A stretch of 10,462 nucleotides of DNA from the NCBI GenBank assembly GCA_036338025.1, contig JAYZDB010000014.1:1-10462 (forward strand). Direction: 5' to 3'. Position numbers and translations under genes: made by a program. The notes beneath the pieces were generated by a model. The model ran no database searches and was not told the origin of the DNA. It saw only the letters and a list, made by a program, of their open reading frames with translations. Positions 1-7,580 of the stretch are shown here, one piece after another; the stretch's first letter is position 1; each line of letters opens with the position of its first letter. Source of the stretch: JAYZDB01 sp036338025. Lineage in GTDB: Bacteria > Planctomycetota > UBA1135 > UBA2386.

Positions 1-857
1 CTCCGAAATGCAAAGCGTCGACTACCTTCGAGTTTGCCGCCCCGGTACAGCAGGAACACTGCCGACACCTCGTCACCCAGACGATGCAAACCGACCACGT
101 CGACATCCGCGTCACCCTCACCGACCACCCCCTGACGCTCGGCTACCCGCGTCAGCGCTTCAATCTGGACCTTGAGCGCCTGCGCACGTTCAAACTCGAG
201 TGCACCGGATGCAGCGGTCATCTGGCGTTTCAGATCACGCAGTAGCGGACCCGCCTGGCCATTGAGGATTCCAACTGCTCGCTCGACAAGACCGGCGTAT
301 TCAGCGACACCGACCTCTCCCACGCAGGGCGCCGGGCACCGACCGATCTGGTGCTTCAGACAACTCCGGGAGCGGTTCCGAAACACCGAATCCGAACAAT
401 CGCGCAGCGGCACCACCTTGTGCAACAGACGCAGAGTCCGGCGCACCGACTTGGCAGACGCGTAGGGTCCGAAATAGAGGCCGCCATCGTCCTTACGCCG
501 ACGCACCAGCCGGAACCAAGGCCAGGGCTCCGCCGGGTCGAGTCGCAACATCAGGAACGACTTGTCATCCTTCAGTTTGACGTTGTACTTCGGCTTGCGC
601 TTCTTGATGATGGTGTTCTCGAGCAACAGCGCCTCCTGCTCAGTACGCGTCACCAGGAACTCCACGTCGGACGCCTCGGACTCCAAAAATCGCATGGCAG
701 CCCGACCATCACCGCCCGGTTTGAGGTAGCTACGGACCCTGTCGCGAAGCCGTGCGGCCTTGCCGACGTACAGTGCCTTGCCGTCGCCATCGAGAAAGAT
801 GTAGACCCCAGGCTCTTTAGGAAAGCGACCGACCCGCGCTGCGATGTTCTGATTCAC
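1..857 (-). CDS. uvrC: UvrC, excinuclease ABC subunit C (N-terminal 285 residues; C-terminus beyond window)
   Basis: UvrC is the nuclease that cuts on both sides of a lesion held by UvrB. The frame is open from a GTG at 857 to the left edge. It starts with a GIY-YIG nuclease domain (about residues 12-95) in which the name motifs read GVY (17-19) and YVG (30-32), followed by an EALLLE motif (75-80) and RKPKYN (87-92). Four cysteines at 154, 166, 174 and 178 have the C-X11-C-X7-C-X3-C spacing of the UvrC iron-sulfur cluster, at the E. coli positions. A UVR helix-hairpin (about 203-240) binds the matching UvrB C-terminus. The last visible part (VVGLHRLGDEVSAVFLLYRGGK) opens the RNase H-like endonuclease region, whose catalytic residues lie outside the window. 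The GTG overlaps the uvrB stop as GTGA, so translation is probably coupled and no separate promoter is expected. Identification is secure; completeness of the 3' end is unknown. Confidence 0.97.
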   Translation of the reverse strand, partial: MNQNIAARVGRFPKEPGVYIFLDGDGKALYVGKAARLRDRVRSYLKPGGDGRAAMRFLESEASDVEFLVTRTEQEALLLENTIIKKRKPKYNVKLKDDKSFLMLRLDPAEPWPWFRLVRRRKDDGGLYFGPYASAKSVRRTLRLLHKVVPLRDCSDSVFRNRSRSCLKHQIGRCPAPCVGEVGVAEYAGLVERAVGILNGQAGPLLRDLKRQMTAASGALEFERAQALKVQIEALTRVAERQGVVGEGDADVDVVGLHRLGDEVSAVFLLYRGGKLEGSRRFAFR

Positions 858-2893
858 CGGAATTCCAGGTCCATCTTCTCGAGTCGGAACACCTCATCGC
901 GGATCTGCGCAGCCACCTCGAAATCGAGGTTCTTGGCCGCGTCCTGCATCTCCTGACGGAGCTTCTGGATGTGCGCCAAGACCTCCCGGCGGCCGCCGAA
1001 TTCCTCTGCCTGGGACCGCGATGTGCGGGACTGACCACGCCCGCGACGGGTCCGACGATCAGCCGCCTGGTTCTTACCCAGCTCAGCCTCCAAGGGCTCG
1101 CGCACTGCACGTACCACCGTTCGAGGCACGATCCCCTGCTCCTCGTTGTGGACGAGTTGGCGAACGCGCCGTCGATCCATCTCGGCGATCGCGGCGCGGA
1201 TCGAGTCGGTCTGCTTGTCGGCATAGAAGATCACCCGCCCCTCGATGTTGCGGGCCGCCCGACCGGCGGTCTGGATCAGCGACCGACGGCTGCGCAGAAA
1301 GCCCTCCTGGTCGGCGTCCAGGATCGCGACCAGGGCAACCTCGGGAAGGTCGAGACCTTCCCGCAGCAGGTTGATACCGACCAGGCAATCAAACACCCCG
1401 AGACGCAGGTCCCTGATCAACGCCGCTCGTTCGAGGCTATCGATGTCCGAGTGCAGGTAGCGGACCTTGATACCGAGATCCAGGAAGTAGTCGGTCAACT
1501 CCTCGGCACTACGCTTGGTGAGGGTGGTTACCAGCACCCGTGCGCCGCCCGCCGCGACTTCACGAACCTGGCCGACAAGGTCATCAACCTGGCTACTCGC
1601 CGATCGTATCTCAACCGGCGGATCGAGCAGACCCGTCGGGCGCACCACCAACTCGAACACGTGGTCTTGACTCGACTCGACCTCGTAGTCGTTGGGCGTC
1701 GCCGAGACATAGATGACCTGATTCTGCAGTGACACGAACTCCTCGAACTGCAGCGGCCGGTTGTCAATTGCAGACGGCAACCGGAATCCGTAGTCAATCA
1801 AGGTCTCCTTGCGCGCCCGGTCACCACGAAACATCCCGCCGGCCTGCGGCACCGCCACGTGACTCTCGTCGATGAACAGCAGGTAGTCCTCAGGGAAATA
1901 GTGGATCAAGGTTGCCGGTGGCTGACCGGCCTGCCGCCCGTCGAGATGCCGTGAGTAATTTTCGATTCCGTTGCAGATCCCGGTGGCGCGCAACATCTCA
2001 AGGTCATGACGCGTCCGCTGCTCAAGGCGCTGGCTTTCGAGGACCTTGCCGCGCTTCTTCAGCACATCGAGATGTTCATCCAACTCGACCTCGATCGAAT
2101 CACACGCTGTCATCAAGCGATCCTGTGGCGTCACGTAGTGGCTGGTCGGAAACACCGAGACCTCGTCGAGTTCCGCCAATACCTCGCCACGCAGAGGGTC
2201 AACTGCCAGGATCTTCTCCAGTTCATCACCGAACATCTCGATTCGTATCGCACGCTCTTCCTCGTAGACGGGAAAGATCTCGATGACGTCCCCGCGCACC
2301 CGGAACGTGCCCGGCGTGAATTCGAAATTGTTACGTCGGTATTGAATCGAGGCCAAGGCCCGCAACAAGGCATCGCGATCCCACTCCTCGCCGCGACGCA
2401 ACGATACCGACAGTTCCCGGTAGTGCTCTGGTGAACCGAGTCCGTAGATACAGCTTATCGAGGCCACGATCAGCACGTCACGCCGCTCCATCAGGGACCG
2501 GGTACCGGAATTTCGCATCCGATCGATCGCCTCGTTGATGGTGGCCTCCTTCTCGATATAGGTGTCCGTTGTGGGGACGTAGGCCTCCGGTTGGAAGTAG
2601 TCGTAGTAGCTGACAAAGTACTCAACCGCGTTGTCCGGAAAAAACGCTTTGAACTCGCTGTAGAGTTGGGCCGCCAGAGTCTTGTTCGGAGCCAGCACCA
2701 GGGTCGGCCGCTGCAACTCCTCGACTACCTTGGCCATCGTGAAGGTCTTGCCCGAGCCCGTCACGCCCAGGATCGTCGAATGTCGAACACCGCCTCGAAG
2801 CGCCTCGCACAGGGCCTCGATCGTTTGAGGTTGATCCCCCGCGGGATGCATCTCAGTGACCATCCGGAAGGGCTTGGGAGCAGAATCTGACAT
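854..2893 (-). CDS. uvrB: UvrB, excinuclease ABC subunit B
   Basis: UvrB is the helicase-like damage-verification subunit of nucleotide excision repair; UvrA loads it and it recruits UvrC. The 679-residue product matches the usual length (E. coli 673). Visible motifs, in order: Walker A GVTGSGKT (43-50); the DNA-clamping beta-hairpin YYDYFQPEAYVP (96-107); IYGLGSPEHY (149-158); DESH, helicase motif II (342-345); SATP (397-400); motif VI QTAGRAARN (541-549); and a C-terminal UVR domain (about 638-675) for UvrC binding. The fourth aromatic residue of the hairpin is Phe100, where tyrosine is usual. The ATG at 2893 is chosen because homology begins at once and GGTGGT lies just upstream; the frame stays open to 3064, but those 57 residues have no family match and would overlap the divergent gene. 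The stop overlaps the uvrC GTG. I see no convincing LexA box. Confidence 0.98.
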   Translation of the reverse strand: MSDSAPKPFRMVTEMHPAGDQPQTIEALCEALRGGVRHSTILGVTGSGKTFTMAKVVEELQRPTLVLAPNKTLAAQLYSEFKAFFPDNAVEYFVSYYDYFQPEAYVPTTDTYIEKEATINEAIDRMRNSGTRSLMERRDVLIVASISCIYGLGSPEHYRELSVSLRRGEEWDRDALLRALASIQYRRNNFEFTPGTFRVRGDVIEIFPVYEEERAIRIEMFGDELEKILAVDPLRGEVLAELDEVSVFPTSHYVTPQDRLMTACDSIEVELDEHLDVLKKRGKVLESQRLEQRTRHDLEMLRATGICNGIENYSRHLDGRQAGQPPATLIHYFPEDYLLFIDESHVAVPQAGGMFRGDRARKETLIDYGFRLPSAIDNRPLQFEEFVSLQNQVIYVSATPNDYEVESSQDHVFELVVRPTGLLDPPVEIRSASSQVDDLVGQVREVAAGGARVLVTTLTKRSAEELTDYFLDLGIKVRYLHSDIDSLERAALIRDLRLGVFDCLVGINLLREGLDLPEVALVAILDADQEGFLRSRRSLIQTAGRAARNIEGRVIFYADKQTDSIRAAIAEMDRRRVRQLVHNEEQGIVPRTVVRAVREPLEAELGKNQAADRRTRRGRGQSRTSRSQAEEFGGRREVLAHIQKLRQEMQDAAKNLDFEVAAQIRDEVFRLEKMDLEFR

Positions 2894-2944
2894 CTCAAAA
2901 CCACCATAATCGCCTTGTCTCCGAACCCCCAGGCCGTAGTCCCG

Positions 2945-2974
2945 TTGACACCTCGCCAAAGTCCCCTGTAGCGT
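2945..2974 (+). promoter_or_regulatory. Sigma70-like promoter for the first zinc-ribbon gene
   Basis: A perfect -35 box TTGACA (2945-2950) is followed after 18 bp by TAGCGT (2969-2974), which matches the -10 consensus at 3 of 6 positions. The inferred transcript start is near 2981, about 25 bp before the GTG at 3005. It lies in the 111-bp gap between the divergent uvrB and zinc-ribbon genes. The -35 box is the strong part; the -10 is weak, so this is a prediction from consensus only. Confidence 0.45.
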
Positions 2975-3004
2975 GTCAGCCAACCCTTCAACCAGAGGAT
3001 CCCC

Positions 3005-4516
3005 GTGGCATCCAGACGCACAGCACGTAAGTCCCGTCAGAACCTCGATTCGCCCGCCAAGCATGGCAGCGGCGAAGCACCGTCCCGACGTCGACGCTCA
3101 GCGTCGTCGCGCCGGCAGCGGGGTGGCGATGACGCCGCCGGTGGTAGCTCGGGTCATCGGCCAGCGATCGGCCGCGACGGCAAGGCCAGCATCTCCTGTC
3201 CAAACTGCTCCACCCGCTACAAGATCCCGGAACAGAGCCTTGAGACCAAGGTCACCTGCACGCAGTGCCACCGGACCTTCTTCCCGCTGGCGGCAGCTGG
3301 TAGCCGCCGCAAGCGAGACGACAATTCCAAGCCGATCATCTACGGCGTGGTGGCTGTCGTCGCGCTCATCTTGATGGCCTTACTCATCAACGCCTTGTCA
3401 TCATCAACCAAGCGCAAGACAAACACGGTCGTCGAGATACCCCAACCGACCAATCTCGGCAACTCGACGCGTGAAGTACGGTCGGTGATGGCCTGGGCTG
3501 ACGCAATCGGAACCAAGGACTCGCTCAACGCCCGGATGTACACCGATCTGGAGGCCGTGCAAAAACTGCTGGGGGTCGAACCCGACACCAAGTATGCCTC
3601 GACGTTTGGCGACGGCAGGATCGAACTGGGCAACAAGATCCTGGATGCACTCTACATTTCCGACCAGGCGATCGTCTACCGCTCCTACCGGCCCTCGATG
3701 GGTCGCATCATGCACGAGTCGATGGTCGCCAAAAAAGCTGGCAAGGTGAGGCTCAGCCTCTATCCACGCAACAGCAAGGTGATCAAGTCCGGCGCAACAG
3801 TCGAAGTCTACTATCGCCTCGATCCCAGTGATGACAACTTCAAGATCTACCGGTGGCACGTGGTGGAGATGGCGCGGACCGAGTTCCTCCTTGAGCAGAT
3901 CGACGGCAAGAAACCCAAAAAGAAGCACAAGACTCACGAGCTGATCGGGAAGATCACTTCGCGAAAAATCACCTTCGCCGGTGAGCAGGTTGAAGTAGAG
4001 GAGGCCGAGCTGGTGCCGCTACCGCACCACAAGGACACCTCGCCAGAAGACCGCAAGACTATCGACGATTTGATCGGCGTGGTCCTCGACCTGAATGTCA
4101 GCGGCATCCTACGCAACCGGGCGACCGAGACCTTGATTGAGTTCGGCAAGGCCTCGGTACCCCGCCTGCTGTCAAAGATGTACGAGTTGCATAAGATGAA
4201 GACCCCTGAAGACGTCATGACAGTCAACCTGTTGTGCCGAACCCTGCGTCTTACCACCGGCTGGCGTTTCGGATTCAACCCACGTGACCACAAGGGCTCC
4301 AACCTCGGTGGAACCGACGCAGAGCGTGTCTCTGCGCTCAAGCAGTGGTATGCATGGTGGGCCCGCTACTACGATCGGGATGACTGGAAACTCGAAGACT
4401 CCGACGAGGAAATCGAACTGACCACCGCCGAGCAGGAAGCCAAGCGCAAGGTCGACCTTGAGAAGAAGAAGAAAGAGATCGAAGCCCGGCGGCGCCGCGC
4501 CCGCGGCGGCAAGTAA
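3005..4516 (+). CDS. MJ0042-type zinc-ribbon membrane protein with HEAT-like C-terminal region, function unknown
   Basis: A 503-residue protein of unknown role. After a 60-residue Arg/Ser-rich basic tail comes a zinc ribbon with cysteines 65/68 and 85/88 (CPNC-X16-CTQC), including the RYKIP stretch typical of MJ0042-type ribbons. A basic patch then leads into one strong membrane helix (about 110-131), so the ribbon should be cytoplasmic and the rest outside the membrane. Residues 150-300 form an unrecognised mixed alpha/beta region. Residues 355-455 look HEAT-like and end in the TG..FG...R..A...W..WW pattern (419-452) seen in planctomycete HEAT proteins. The C-terminus (470-503) is a charged Lys/Glu/Arg helix. 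The GTG start is supported by AGAGGA at 2994-2999, 5 bp upstream, and by the promoter at 2945. The architecture matches the next gene, so the two are probably co-expressed. Sensing, scaffolding or regulation are guesses. Confidence 0.88.
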   Translation: MASRRTARKSRQNLDSPAKHGSGEAPSRRRRSASSRRQRGGDDAAGGSSGHRPAIGRDGKASISCPNCSTRYKIPEQSLETKVTCTQCHRTFFPLAAAGSRRKRDDNSKPIIYGVVAVVALILMALLINALSSSTKRKTNTVVEIPQPTNLGNSTREVRSVMAWADAIGTKDSLNARMYTDLEAVQKLLGVEPDTKYASTFGDGRIELGNKILDALYISDQAIVYRSYRPSMGRIMHESMVAKKAGKVRLSLYPRNSKVIKSGATVEVYYRLDPSDDNFKIYRWHVVEMARTEFLLEQIDGKKPKKKHKTHELIGKITSRKITFAGEQVEVEEAELVPLPHHKDTSPEDRKTIDDLIGVVLDLNVSGILRNRATETLIEFGKASVPRLLSKMYELHKMKTPEDVMTVNLLCRTLRLTTGWRFGFNPRDHKGSNLGGTDAERVSALKQWYAWWARYYDRDDWKLEDSDEEIELTTAEQEAKRKVDLEKKKKEIEARRRRARGGK

Positions 4517-4631
4517 CACAACCCAGTCCGGAACCCGGTCCAGCACCGATCTGGCGGCACGAACCAGAGCTGTCTGGGTAACCCGACCAGGCAAGCCACA
4601 GCATTATTCGGCCAGGCCGATCCCAAAGCCT

Positions 4632-4659
4632 TTGCCCTCACGCCCCCACGGGTGACAAT
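4632..4659 (+). promoter_or_regulatory. Possible promoter for the second zinc-ribbon gene
   Basis: TTGCCC (4632-4637) and GACAAT (4654-4659) each match the sigma70 consensus at 4 of 6 positions and are 16 bp apart, within the 185-bp gap between the two zinc-ribbon genes. The -10 overlaps a small hairpin (GGGTGA-CAA-TCACCC, 4650-4664) and is followed by a run of ten C. The gene may instead be read from the upstream promoter. Weak evidence. Confidence 0.22.
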
Positions 4660-4701
4660 CACCCCCCCCCCGACCGTCCCTCACCCTCGAAACCTCGACA
4701 C

Positions 4702-5805
4702 ATGGCTCACCTCCCCATCCAGTGCCAGAACTGTGGCGCCAAGTACAAGATTCCCGAGACCTTTCCCGGCGACTTCGCCAAGTGCAAGGCCTGCGGCAAC
4801 AAGATGGACGTCAACGCGGCACGCGGCGCGAAATCTACAGCGCCTGACAGCGAAGCTAGCGCCACTGCCAGTCATACCACCGGTGGCACACGCAAGCCCC
4901 GGCAAGGCACAGAAGCCAGGACCGGGACTCGTCGAAAGCGCGGCGAAGAGGAAGCCTCTCCGAAGAAGAGCCGGCGAGCGGCGAGCGGGAGCAGTCGGCG
5001 CAGCCGGCGCGGCGCGGATGACAACGCCGAAGAAGAAGAAGAAGAAACCGGTCGCCGGGGCCAACGGAAGAAGAAGGACAACACCCCGTTGATCCTCGGC
5101 GTCTCCCTGGGAGTTCTAGCCGTCGTCGTGGTCATCATGTTCATGATGTGGGGCGACGATGACAAGACTACCCAAACCAAGAACCAGAAGGCCGCCAAGA
5201 ACGACAAGGTAGCCACCAAGCCGGCCGAGGACGCCACCAAGAAAGCTGCGGAGGAAGCCGCCAAAGCCAAGGCAGCCGAGGCCGCCAAGGCCGAGGCAGC
5301 CGAAGCCGCTGCCAAGAAGAAGGCTGCCAAGAAAAAACTGGACATCAAGAAGGTAGCGGACGTCATGACGGCCGCCGACATCTTCAAGCCAGCAACGCTC
5401 GATAAGCTCCCGCCCGCCAAGGACACCACGGAGGAGGAACTGACTGCGATCAACGAGCAACTCGACCTTCTCAAGGAAGGCGGCGGATTGGGCTTCATCC
5501 GGGCGCCTGGCAAGTTGAAGGTAATCGGCGCCAAGATGATCCCGTTGGCAGTCAACCGCCTGATGACCCTCGACTATTCCAAGGTCGAGGACAATCAGTA
5601 CGCCTTCGCCATCAGCGAAGCGATCAAGGGCCTCACGGAATTCGAGTTGGCGTTCGACCCGGCCAGGATCATCGACGAGTTCACGATCAAACAGGGCCAC
5701 ACCAACGCTACCAAGGTCAAGGACCTGCACTTCCTGACCCGCAAGTACTGGCAGACCGACAAGTCGATTCAAGCCCACATCGCCAGTCGGGCCAAGGACA
5801 AGTAG
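4702..5805 (+). CDS. MJ0042-type zinc-ribbon membrane protein with Ala/Lys-rich stalk, function unknown
   Basis: A 367-residue protein of unknown function, related in design to its upstream neighbour. The zinc ribbon is right at the N-terminus, with cysteines 8/11 and 28/31 (CQNC-X16-CKAC) and a KYKIPE stretch. Residues 40-127 are a low-complexity, highly charged linker with an acidic run (109-116) between basic patches. One membrane helix follows (about 128-150), giving an N-in, C-out topology. Residues 155-212 are an almost pure Ala/Lys/Glu helix resembling the TolA stalk. Residues 215-367 form a compact helical domain (AADIFKPATLDKLPP; KVIGAKMIPLAVNRL; RKYW) that I do not recognise. The start follows from the first CXXC lying 8 residues in; no clear Shine-Dalgarno is visible. 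The C-terminal domain is unlike that of the neighbour, so this is not a simple recent duplication. The TolA resemblance may be compositional only. Confidence 0.88.
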   Translation: MAHLPIQCQNCGAKYKIPETFPGDFAKCKACGNKMDVNAARGAKSTAPDSEASATASHTTGGTRKPRQGTEARTGTRRKRGEEEASPKKSRRAASGSSRRSRRGADDNAEEEEEETGRRGQRKKKDNTPLILGVSLGVLAVVVVIMFMMWGDDDKTTQTKNQKAAKNDKVATKPAEDATKKAAEEAAKAKAAEAAKAEAAEAAAKKKAAKKKLDIKKVADVMTAADIFKPATLDKLPPAKDTTEEELTAINEQLDLLKEGGGLGFIRAPGKLKVIGAKMIPLAVNRLMTLDYSKVEDNQYAFAISEAIKGLTEFELAFDPARIIDEFTIKQGHTNATKVKDLHFLTRKYWQTDKSIQAHIASRAKDK

Positions 5806-5832
5806 TCGTCGCGGCGACTGGAATGACGACTA
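5803..5832. terminator. Inverted repeat over both convergent stop codons, possible bidirectional terminator
   Basis: TAGTCGTC (5803-5810) and GACGACTA (5825-5832) are perfect 8-bp inverted copies around a 14-base loop. The outer triplets are the stop codons of the zinc-ribbon gene (plus) and gamma-glutamyltransferase (minus). A competing hairpin, AGTCG(T)/(G)CGACT at 5804-5819, is nested inside. There is no T-tract on either side, so termination is inferred from position and symmetry only. Confidence 0.4.
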
Positions 5833-7530
5833 GAACGCTGCCGCCGAACCGCCCGAGCGTGGGTCGGCAGCGGCGAACCGGGTGCCGTCCGGCAGGATCT
5901 CGATCGCCTGGCACCGACCGATGACGATCGGTGCTGCGGCGAAAGCGTGACCCCGACGATGGAGGCCCGCACGGACATCAGCGCTGAGGCTGGTCGGCTC
6001 CCAGAACAGGTGATCAGGCCGCCACTGGTGGTGTACCCGCGGCGCCCGTACCGCTTGATCGACCGGCAAGCCGTGGTCGACAACGTTCAGGATGACCTGC
6101 AGGACGGTGTTGATAATGCGACCACCACCCGGGCTCCCGAGCACCAAGCGTAGCTTGCCGTCCTTGAGCACGATCGTCGGAGTCATCGACGAGAGCATGC
6201 GCTTGCCAGCTGCAATGGCGTTGGCCTCACCACCGACCAAACCGAATTGGTTCGGAGTCCCCGGCTTGGCACTGAAGTCGTCCATCTCGTTGTTGAGCAG
6301 GAAACCGGTTCTACCCGCCACCATCCCACTTCCAAATATCGAGTTGATGGTGGTGGTGCACGACACGGCGTTGCCAGCGGCATCGACAACGGAGAAGTGT
6401 GTGGTGTCATCCGACTCCTTGGCTCCCTTCGGCACCCCGTGCGTAACCTTCGTAACCTTGTCCAACCGGATCGACTTGCGATACCTGGCCGCGTAGGCCT
6501 TGGCCACCAGGCCCGACTGCGGCACCTTGTAAAAGCCAGGGTCACCCAACCAGCGCGCACGGTCGGCGTAGGCACGCTTCATCGACTCGGCCATCAGGTG
6601 CACGGTCTTGCTGCTGCCGAATCCACTGGCCCGTAGATCAAAACCCTCGAGGATGTTCAGCATCTCGATGAGGGCAATCCCGCCCGAAGACACCGGCGGC
6701 ATCGAGAGCACCGTGTGACCACGGTAGCTACCCTGCACCGGTGTGCGCCAAACGGGTTGGTAAGCGGCCAGGTCCGACTTCTGGATGATGCCACCCTGCG
6801 CCCGCAGGTGCGTGACGAAATGCTCAGCGGTGACGCCGCGATAGAAGCCGTCGAAACCGCCCTTGGCCAGGCGCTCCAAGGTGTCAGCGAGGTCCCGCTG
6901 AACCAGGCGTTCGCCCTGCTTCAGTGGACGATCACCACGGTAGAACACTGCCTTGGTGGCGGGAAAACGCGATAGGATCGGGTGTTTGGCGGCCAACGCG
7001 GCGGCCAGAAACTGATCGACCTCGAAGCCCTCGCGTGCGAGACGGATCGCCGGTGCCACCAGCGACGCAAAAGACTGCTTGCCGAACTTTTGATGCACAG
7101 CCAACAGTCCGGCGGGACTGCCGGGCACACCGCCGGCGAGCGCTCCCCATAGGCTCTTATCGGGATGTACCGAACCGTCTTCGCGCAGGTACATGTCCCT
7201 GGTCGCCCGAGCCGGTGCGAGCTCACGGAAGTCCAGGCTGGTCGTCCGTCCATCGGACAAACGAATCACCATGAAGCCGCCACCGCCGAGGTTGCCAGCC
7301 TGCGGATGGGTCACGGACAGGGTCAGAGCCACCGCCACCGCCGCGTCGACGGCGTTGCCACCGGATCGCAGAACCTGCAAGCCGACGGTAGTTGCATGGG
7401 AATCTGCCGAAACCACTGCGCAGCGGGTGCCGCGGGCCACCTGATCGTTCGGCGACAAACCAGCGGGTGTTCCGACCGGCGACGTCCACAGAGTTGGAAC
7501 CAGACACCAGATAAGATGAAGTTTCGACAT
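5830..7530 (-). CDS. ggt: Gamma-glutamyltransferase precursor (glutathione hydrolase)
   Basis: An N-terminal nucleophile hydrolase that removes or transfers the gamma-glutamyl group of glutathione, normally outside the cytoplasm. The 566-residue length fits the family. Residues 1-20 look like a Sec signal peptide. Family blocks are GGNAVDAAVA (58-67), HPQAGNLGGGGF (75-86), DFRELAPARAT (100-110, with Arg102 as the expected glutamate-binding arginine), and MPPVSSGG (277-284). The autocleavage/nucleophile site is TTHFSVVD (376-383), with Thr376 matching E. coli Thr391; cleavage would give a large subunit and a 191-residue small subunit. NNEMDDFSAKPG (413-424), RMLSSMTP (444-451) and GSPGGGR (465-471) complete the active site. 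GGGAG-like GGGAGA precedes the ATG by about 8 bp. The stand-alone NIL gene lies 50 bp upstream on the same strand, so the two are probably co-transcribed. All expected catalytic residues are present. Confidence 0.96.
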   Translation of the reverse strand: MSKLHLIWCLVPTLWTSPVGTPAGLSPNDQVARGTRCAVVSADSHATTVGLQVLRSGGNAVDAAVAVALTLSVTHPQAGNLGGGGFMVIRLSDGRTTSLDFRELAPARATRDMYLREDGSVHPDKSLWGALAGGVPGSPAGLLAVHQKFGKQSFASLVAPAIRLAREGFEVDQFLAAALAAKHPILSRFPATKAVFYRGDRPLKQGERLVQRDLADTLERLAKGGFDGFYRGVTAEHFVTHLRAQGGIIQKSDLAAYQPVWRTPVQGSYRGHTVLSMPPVSSGGIALIEMLNILEGFDLRASGFGSSKTVHLMAESMKRAYADRARWLGDPGFYKVPQSGLVAKAYAARYRKSIRLDKVTKVTHGVPKGAKESDDTTHFSVVDAAGNAVSCTTTINSIFGSGMVAGRTGFLLNNEMDDFSAKPGTPNQFGLVGGEANAIAAGKRMLSSMTPTIVLKDGKLRLVLGSPGGGRIINTVLQVILNVVDHGLPVDQAVRAPRVHHQWRPDHLFWEPTSLSADVRAGLHRRGHAFAAAPIVIGRCQAIEILPDGTRFAAADPRSGGSAAAF

Positions 7531-7580
7531 CGCGGATTCTCCCTTGCTGGTTCCGGCGAATGCCGACAGTGTGCAGTGCG

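Noticed and set aside
351..956. Plus-strand 201-residue frame opposite uvrC
   Set aside because: It lies over strongly conserved UvrC and UvrB coding sequence on the other strand and has no motif; it is a high-G+C shadow.
971..1732. Plus-strand 253-residue frame opposite uvrB
   Set aside because: Antisense to conserved helicase motifs, no start signal and no recognisable domain.
2894..3064. N-terminal extension of UvrB to an ATG at 3064
   Set aside because: The extra 57 residues have no UvrB similarity and would overlap the divergent zinc-ribbon gene and its promoter; the ATG at 2893 has the family start and an upstream GGTGGT.
4872..5555. Minus-strand 227-residue hydrophobic frame
   Set aside because: Its Ala/Ser/Leu-rich composition is the reverse complement of the Ala/Lys/Glu stalk and charged linker of the zinc-ribbon gene.
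7504..7506. Lipobox in gamma-glutamyltransferase (LIWC, residues 6-9)
   Set aside because: Trp before the cysteine does not fit the lipobox and the cysteine is too near the N-terminus for a signal peptide; an ordinary Sec signal is more likely.
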